Below, in pieces: positions 59,667 through 64,000 of a stretch of 64,000 nt of DNA. A program made the position numbers and the translations under genes. The notes beneath the pieces were generated by a model, which searched no databases, had not been told where the DNA came from, and saw nothing but the letters and a program-made list of their open reading frames with translations. The DNA comes from Phaeodactylibacter sp. (GTDB lineage: Bacteria > Bacteroidota > Bacteroidia > Chitinophagales > Saprospiraceae): contig JAGFJD010000364.1 of the NCBI GenBank assembly GCA_024102975.1, positions 1 to 64,000 of the forward strand. Direction: 5' to 3'. Numbering within the stretch: position 1 is the stretch's first letter; every line of letters starts with the position of its first letter.

Positions 59667-60802
59667 TAGTTTAGTTTTTTGATAGTCTCCGGATTAATTG
59701 ACCCTACAACGGTTCCATCTTTATACGTAATTTGCCTTAAATCGATTTTTTGAGCCCTATTATTTTCATAATAGACCTTCACCGTCCAATTATCATATTC
59801 ATCCTCGGGGTCAAAATGTAGCTTCCACTTCTTAACTTTTGCATCTTCACCTAATTGCCAGTTTGGTTGGACGAGCAATCGTTGGTAACCTTTTCCTATC
59901 ATCATCTTTCTTTCCCGGCCACTCTCTAGTAATTTATTGTGAATGATAACCTCAGATCCTCGATGATCAAAGTTAAATTTCTCAGTTTCCTTAAATACCC
60001 ATTTCGTTCTTTTAAGCTTGCCAGGATACTCATAATACGTTTCCTCATACAATTTTTTAACAGTTGAATTAATTGGAAAGCCAAATACGTTATGCTCCCT
60101 ATATTCTTCCTCAATGAGATTCCCCTTGGAATCGAATACAGCGATTTTATAATTACTCCCTTCTAGCGGTGTAAGAGTATGTCTTTGATACAGGCCATCT
60201 TTATTGAATATGGAATACTCGCTAAACTTGCCTTCTGAGCCATATCCATAAGTATAAGTTTTTGAATCAGGCCCATCTATCTTTCTTAGCTTTTGCTCCC
60301 CATTAAAATGATATTTATAGTTTTGGGTTTCTTTCGAAAGTTTAATTTCGATAGTTAGAATTGAATCATTGTAAAAATTGCTGGTAAGATATTTATCCGT
60401 GATTTCAAATCCGGCCGGAATTTCTTTTACGTTAAAACCTACCTCCTCAATTTTTTCCCATTGGCCATAAATAGCTAATCTCCAATAATGAGGATTATAG
60501 ATTTTGGTAACCTGCTCATTCCGGTAGTTTTCGTAATCATTCCAGTAATCAGGATTTTTGTAATATGGAGTTTTAGCTCCAAAATTCTTGGGAACTAAAG
60601 TGAATGTACTGGCCGTTGAAAAGAAAAAATATACAATCGACATTAAAGGTATGAGTACCATTAATGAAATAACCAGGATTTTACTCACCTTCTTTTCTTT
60701 GATTTTCTGAGGGATGAAATTTTTAAAAAATCCCAGAAAACTAAAAGTCAATAAAGCAAGGATTAACAATCCAATAAATATAATAAGAATAGAATTCGGC
60801 AT
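59666..60802 (-). CDS. Hypothetical protein with TM segments and YD-like repeats
   Basis: 378 residues. Two N-terminal TM helices (ILIIFIGLLILALLTFSFLG and ILVISLMVLIPLMSIVYFFF) precede a large extracytoplasmic domain of short beta repeats with G/Y patterns (TYGYGSEGKFSEYSIFNKDG, IAVFDSKGNLIEEEY, YEETYYEYPGKLKRTKWVF), reminiscent of MORN/YD-type repeats. No enzymatic motif. It lies between the membrane protein and the last gene of the same operon with 12 and -1 base gaps. Might be a surface or exclusion protein; unproven. Confidence 0.6.
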   Translation of the reverse strand: MPNSILIIFIGLLILALLTFSFLGFFKNFIPQKIKEKKVSKILVISLMVLIPLMSIVYFFFSTASTFTLVPKNFGAKTPYYKNPDYWNDYENYRNEQVTKIYNPHYWRLAIYGQWEKIEEVGFNVKEIPAGFEITDKYLTSNFYNDSILTIEIKLSKETQNYKYHFNGEQKLRKIDGPDSKTYTYGYGSEGKFSEYSIFNKDGLYQRHTLTPLEGSNYKIAVFDSKGNLIEEEYREHNVFGFPINSTVKKLYEETYYEYPGKLKRTKWVFKETEKFNFDHRGSEVIIHNKLLESGRERKMMIGKGYQRLLVQPNWQLGEDAKVKKWKLHFDPEDEYDNWTVKVYYENNRAQKIDLRQITYKDGTVVGSINPETIKKLN

Positions 60803-60814
60803 TTTTTTTAGTTT

Positions 60815-61747
60815 TTAGTCAATAGAAACAGTAGGTAATGAATCACTCTTCAGGTTATCCTGTCCTTTTTCGATTGTAAGCTTTTCCATAAACTCTTCTT
60901 GTACCTGGGCGAGTTTCATGCCGTCTATTTGGCTGTCTATGACATCCAGAACCATTGATTTGTTTTCAAGAAAGACTCTGTATTCTTCTAAAAACAGGCA
61001 GGCTGCTGAAATTTTTAGTACTAAAGACAAAATTCCGATACCAGGAATGAACCCTAAGCTTAGGGCTATTAGATAAACAGTAACCGGTTCGACATACATC
61101 CACAGATACCTTTCCTTTATTTCAAGCCCTAAAATTTTCTTGCCAGAAAGTATATTGAATGCAGATCGGCCCCGATGAAAAGAATGAATTACTTCTTCTC
61201 GTCTTTTTCTAAGCATAAGTTCAATGAAGTGCATCAGGGAAAAAGCAATGATAATCCACCATAAATACCAAAGGCCAGTTGAAAGCCCCTGGTAACCTTT
61301 GACAGCATCTCTGAAAATGGATGTCAATGTGATAGTTTTAATCATTGAGACTCCATCCTCGCCTTGAGACGTAGATGTGAGCAAAAGGTAAGCTTCGACT
61401 ATATCGTAAGCACTCTCCCGGTCAATCTGGTCGATATTCAACGCCCTTAACCCCTCATTTACTCTTTCTATTGCCACCGGTATGGCATCAACTACAATTT
61501 GAACGAAGGAAAAGAACAAATAAACGGAGAGAACTGTGATAAGCCCGAAGGTTCTTTCACCTAGCTTCTTTCTTAAAATGGATCGTGGAATATAAGCTCC
61601 AACTGCTAGGAGGAACTTTATGATGTAATAGAAAAATGCAATGATTATAGGCAACTTCCTTCTGTTGGCTGAAAAGACCTTCCCCGCAAGGTCATTTATT
61701 ATTGCCTTATCATTGATCCTTGAAATTTTAGATGATGTCGTTTTCAT
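60815..61747 (-). CDS. Membrane protein next to T4CP, possible separate membrane subunit
   Basis: Start MKTTSSKISRINDKAIINDL (61747), one base after the T4CP stop; 310 residues. Four or five TM segments are visible (LPIIIAFFYYIIKFLLAVGA, FGLITVLSVYLFFSFVQIVV, LWYLWWIIIAFSLMHFIEL, VYLIALSLGFIPGIGILSLV). The C-terminal ~50 residues are cytoplasmic-like and charged. The T4CP upstream lacks its own membrane domain, so this protein may anchor it, but that is inferred from gene order. Confidence 0.65.
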   Translation of the reverse strand: MKTTSSKISRINDKAIINDLAGKVFSANRRKLPIIIAFFYYIIKFLLAVGAYIPRSILRKKLGERTFGLITVLSVYLFFSFVQIVVDAIPVAIERVNEGLRALNIDQIDRESAYDIVEAYLLLTSTSQGEDGVSMIKTITLTSIFRDAVKGYQGLSTGLWYLWWIIIAFSLMHFIELMLRKRREEVIHSFHRGRSAFNILSGKKILGLEIKERYLWMYVEPVTVYLIALSLGFIPGIGILSLVLKISAACLFLEEYRVFLENKSMVLDVIDSQIDGMKLAQVQEEFMEKLTIEKGQDNLKSDSLPTVSID

Positions 61748-61748
61748 T

Positions 61749-63200
61749 TTATATACTTTGATCAAAAAATGCTCTATAAAAATTCAGGTTATTGCTCCAT
61801 GTTTTCCCGGCAACAGTTACTATTCCCTCTACCTTGAGGCCATTTTCAAGGCCACCGCTTTTCAGCATTGTGAACTCTCTGGGTTCCACCAGATAAAGGA
61901 GCTGCTGGGAAATGCCGGCAGAAGTGTTTTCTTCTTTTCCAACATTTATAGACCTCACATTCTTAAAAGCATTGCCAATGGTCTTAGCCGCCCATTCATT
62001 TGTAACTGCATCATTATTTGCGTGGAAAACTTTTGTGCCCAGGTTTCCAAGCAATGAATCAACCTTTGGCCTGGGGTCACGCCCTCCGATAGCTGCATAG
62101 TAGTTGCTAATATTCTGGCTTATAAAAACAGTGCAGGCTCTGGAACTTCGGGCAGTAGTCTGAAAAATCTGGTCGTAATCGGAAAGGAAAAGTTGCGCCT
62201 CATCTACCCAAAGGAAAACCGGCAAAAGTTCTTCTTTAGGGTTCCTCCTTTCAGCAGCCTGCTGCCATAACAATTTGTAAATGCCCTGAGCATACACTCC
62301 GGATGCCAGATATTCTTTTACTGGAAAATCCAGGACGATAATCTTTCCTTCAAAGGAGGTTTCAGGGTAAAGGTTGGTGGAACCGGAAAAGTGCTTTTTC
62401 AATATACCGGAAGTAAAAGGCTCGGCAAGCCCCAGAAATGACTCTACAATGGTAGGCCTGGTTTTATCCGGCAGCCTGGCAAATTCTCTTAAAAAATAAT
62501 CCTTGATGAGGTCATATTCTTCTTCCTTATCGGTTCCTTCACACTTGTTCCCAGCTTCTATAATACATCCAATGCAATAATTCTCTTCGCCCCATTTAAT
62601 GATCTCTTCTTCACTCATTTCAGCGAGCTTATCGACCTCATGTTCAAGAGGGGCATAAGAGAGCAGTTTAATCATGTTCTTGATACTGACTTCTTCTTCA
62701 GCTAATTTGAGAAGCTGTATCATCCTGTTCATATTCCGCTTAAGGGCATTATCCCAATACCGTTCACTTTCTCCGCCACCTCCTGAGCCGGTGAACCGGT
62801 TTCCCATCTTATAGATTTCCATGAAAAGATAGGTGAGGTTGAATATCTCTCCTGCTCCTTTTCCTCCCCTGTTCAATTCATAGTCCAGAGGATTAAATTG
62901 ATAGGGGCTATCTTCCCGGAAAATGATCAGGTCATCTTCCCGGCCGGTTTCTTTTGCTAATTGCTCCCAATTTTCTCTTTCGTCCGGCTTAGCACACATC
63001 ACCAGCCCGCCATAACCATTTTTGAGATATGCTTTAGCAAATGTCTTTCCGGAGCCGGAACTTTTACCTGAACCGATACCACCAAAAATTTGCACTCCCC
63101 GTACCGCATCACGGACAGTCCACCAATCTTGTTTGTTTAAGGAAAATTTAGCCAGAGGGTGATCCAGGCCTTTAACTATCGGGCGTTCTTTAGATTGCAT
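61749..63200 (-). CDS. Type IV coupling protein-like ATPase (VirD4/TraG type) lacking a TM domain
   Basis: 483 residues. Walker A GGIGSGKS (residues 40-47) is followed at once by a second GSGKT-like string; Walker B is VFLWVDEAQLF; TraG/TraD-type C-terminal elements include TARSSRACTVFISQNISNYY. It would couple the relaxase-DNA complex to the transfer channel. Unlike VirD4/TraG it has no N-terminal TM helices. It is divergent from the MobF relaxase gene with a 227-base gap, and begins a four-gene operon. It contains an insert with a CxxC...C pattern (NYCIGCIIEAGNKC). Confidence 0.88.
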   Translation of the reverse strand: MQSKERPIVKGLDHPLAKFSLNKQDWWTVRDAVRGVQIFGGIGSGKSSGSGKTFAKAYLKNGYGGLVMCAKPDERENWEQLAKETGREDDLIIFREDSPYQFNPLDYELNRGGKGAGEIFNLTYLFMEIYKMGNRFTGSGGGGESERYWDNALKRNMNRMIQLLKLAEEEVSIKNMIKLLSYAPLEHEVDKLAEMSEEEIIKWGEENYCIGCIIEAGNKCEGTDKEEEYDLIKDYFLREFARLPDKTRPTIVESFLGLAEPFTSGILKKHFSGSTNLYPETSFEGKIIVLDFPVKEYLASGVYAQGIYKLLWQQAAERRNPKEELLPVFLWVDEAQLFLSDYDQIFQTTARSSRACTVFISQNISNYYAAIGGRDPRPKVDSLLGNLGTKVFHANNDAVTNEWAAKTIGNAFKNVRSINVGKEENTSAGISQQLLYLVEPREFTMLKSGGLENGLKVEGIVTVAGKTWSNNLNFYRAFFDQSI

Positions 63201-63427
63201 AGATTATAGATTGTGAGGTTAATGAAATCAATTTATCGCCTCCAACCTAATCATTTCTCAGCCGACATTTTTACATCAGCCAATTTCTGTTTCCAGTTTT
63301 CCCGTCTTTTCCAACTTATTGATATTGCATCACTTACGCTGCTGTTTTAACTTGCTTTTACATCCTCTAGCTGTGTTAAGGGGAGACGCCTGTAACTAAT
63401 ATTTCTTATACTTAGACTAGGTAAAAG
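63201..63427. promoter_or_regulatory. Divergent T4CP/relaxase intergenic region, candidate oriT
   Basis: 227 bases between two divergent transfer genes. MobF elements commonly carry oriT next to the relaxase gene. No obvious nic site or strong inverted repeat was found, so the assignment is positional only. Confidence 0.35.
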
Positions 63428-64000
63428 ATGCTCAGGATTACCGTAAATAAGTCCGCTGCTGCCGCCACAAAATACTTCGATGAAGGTTTGTCCAAATCTG
63501 ACTACTACGCTGAAAAAGGTGAAATCACCGGCAAGTGGAACGGCAAAGCGGCACAGCTTCTGAACCTCAAAGGTGAGGTTTCCAAAAGAGAATTCGAGCT
63601 GCTCGCCAATAACAAAAACCCGTTATCAAAGGAGCAGCTCACCGCCAGGAATTCCGGCTCCAGGAGAGTCGGCTATGACTTTACCTTTTCCGTCCCCAAA
63701 TCCGTCTCCATTATCTATTCTCAGACTAAAGATAAGGATATTTTGGATGCGTTCGATAATGCCATCCACCAAACTATGACGGAAATCGAACAAAATGCCG
63801 CCACCAGGGTAAGAGCCAGGGGCAGGAATGAAAACCGCCTCACCGGAAACCTCGTCTGGGGAACATTCACCCATGAGGATGCCAGGCCCGTCGGCGGCAT
63901 TCCTGACCCGCATTTGCACCAGCATGTTTTCGTCTTCAATGCCACCTATGATAAGAAGGAAGAAAGGTTCAAGGCTGCACAGTTCGGCGACATCAAAGCC
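63428..64000 (+). CDS. MobF (TrwC-type) conjugative relaxase, 5' part only
   Basis: Frame open from ATG 63428 to the window end (191 codons seen). N-terminal MLRITVNKSAAAATKYFDEG and the two tyrosines SDYYAEKGE (Tyr26, Tyr27) fit the relaxase nucleophile pair. The histidine triad HLHQH (His162, His164, His166) follows PDP, as in TrwC-type enzymes. Typical features GYDFTFSVPKSVSI are also visible. It nicks oriT and pilots the strand; the C-terminal helicase domain is expected beyond the window. Confidence 0.93.
   Translation, partial: MLRITVNKSAAAATKYFDEGLSKSDYYAEKGEITGKWNGKAAQLLNLKGEVSKREFELLANNKNPLSKEQLTARNSGSRRVGYDFTFSVPKSVSIIYSQTKDKDILDAFDNAIHQTMTEIEQNAATRVRARGRNENRLTGNLVWGTFTHEDARPVGGIPDPHLHQHVFVFNATYDKKEERFKAAQFGDIKA

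Noticed and set aside
1-64000. tRNA or rRNA genes
   Set aside because: No T-loop consensus with matching acceptor stem and no rRNA-like stretch was noticed; the integrase does not seem to sit beside a tRNA in this window. A dedicated RNA search would decide.

Overview
The window comes from a member of the Bacteroidota, most likely a Saprospiria-type bacterium. This rests on family knowledge: a T9SS-type cell-surface protein with a C-terminal sorting domain, an M43 metallopeptidase with PKD-like domains, several ~800-residue MacB/FtsX permeases, TATATTTG-type promoter boxes and a clade II nitrous oxide reductase cluster. The species cannot be fixed from sequence alone.

Positions 1-33 kb look chromosomal and GC-rich. 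The left edge holds a secreted M43 peptidase (cut by the window edge), a chimeric BRO-N antirepressor gene fused to a fragment of a paralogue of that peptidase, a rhomboid protease, a small lipoprotein and a large secreted solenoid protein. On the plus strand follows a denitrification-terminal cluster: a lipoprotein cytochrome c, nosZ, nosD, nosF and nosY, which together would reduce N2O to N2 (cytochrome c as electron donor, NosDFY for copper-site maturation). Next come DUF4412 and DUF2459 proteins. A minus-strand block holds four full-length MacB/FtsX permeases, one cognate ATPase, a methyltransferase, a T9SS cargo protein, the C-terminal stub of a fifth permease and a UPF0175 protein. The region ends with a Crp/Fnr regulator, an NTF2-like lipoprotein and an alcohol dehydrogenase pseudogene split by a ~145-bp MITE with a 10-bp target duplication. 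Intergenic spaces are rich in palindromes and short phased tandem repeats.

From about 33.2 kb to the right edge the DNA looks like an integrative conjugative or mobilizable element. It has a tyrosine integrase with flanking repeats, a small excisionase-like gene, ArdC-like and RadC-like proteins, an RHH protein, a defence block, a serine recombinase, VapBC, a T4CP-like ATPase with no membrane domain beside a separate membrane protein, a very basic histone-H1-like protein, and the start of a MobF relaxase that runs off the window. The element's right end lies outside.

The defence block is the main point of interest. hsdM-hsdS-hsdR (type I restriction-modification) runs straight into hamA-hamB (Hachiman/AbpAB-type, DUF1837 nuclease plus SF2 helicase) with overlaps or gaps of at most 20 bases, so two anti-phage systems appear to be one ~10.8-kb transcription unit behind one promoter. 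A second possible defence pair is a membrane protein followed by a TIGR02391/Ymh protein with an HEPN-like RNTTAH motif. An orphan HigA-type antitoxin retains the first 24 codons of its deleted toxin and the palindromic operator.
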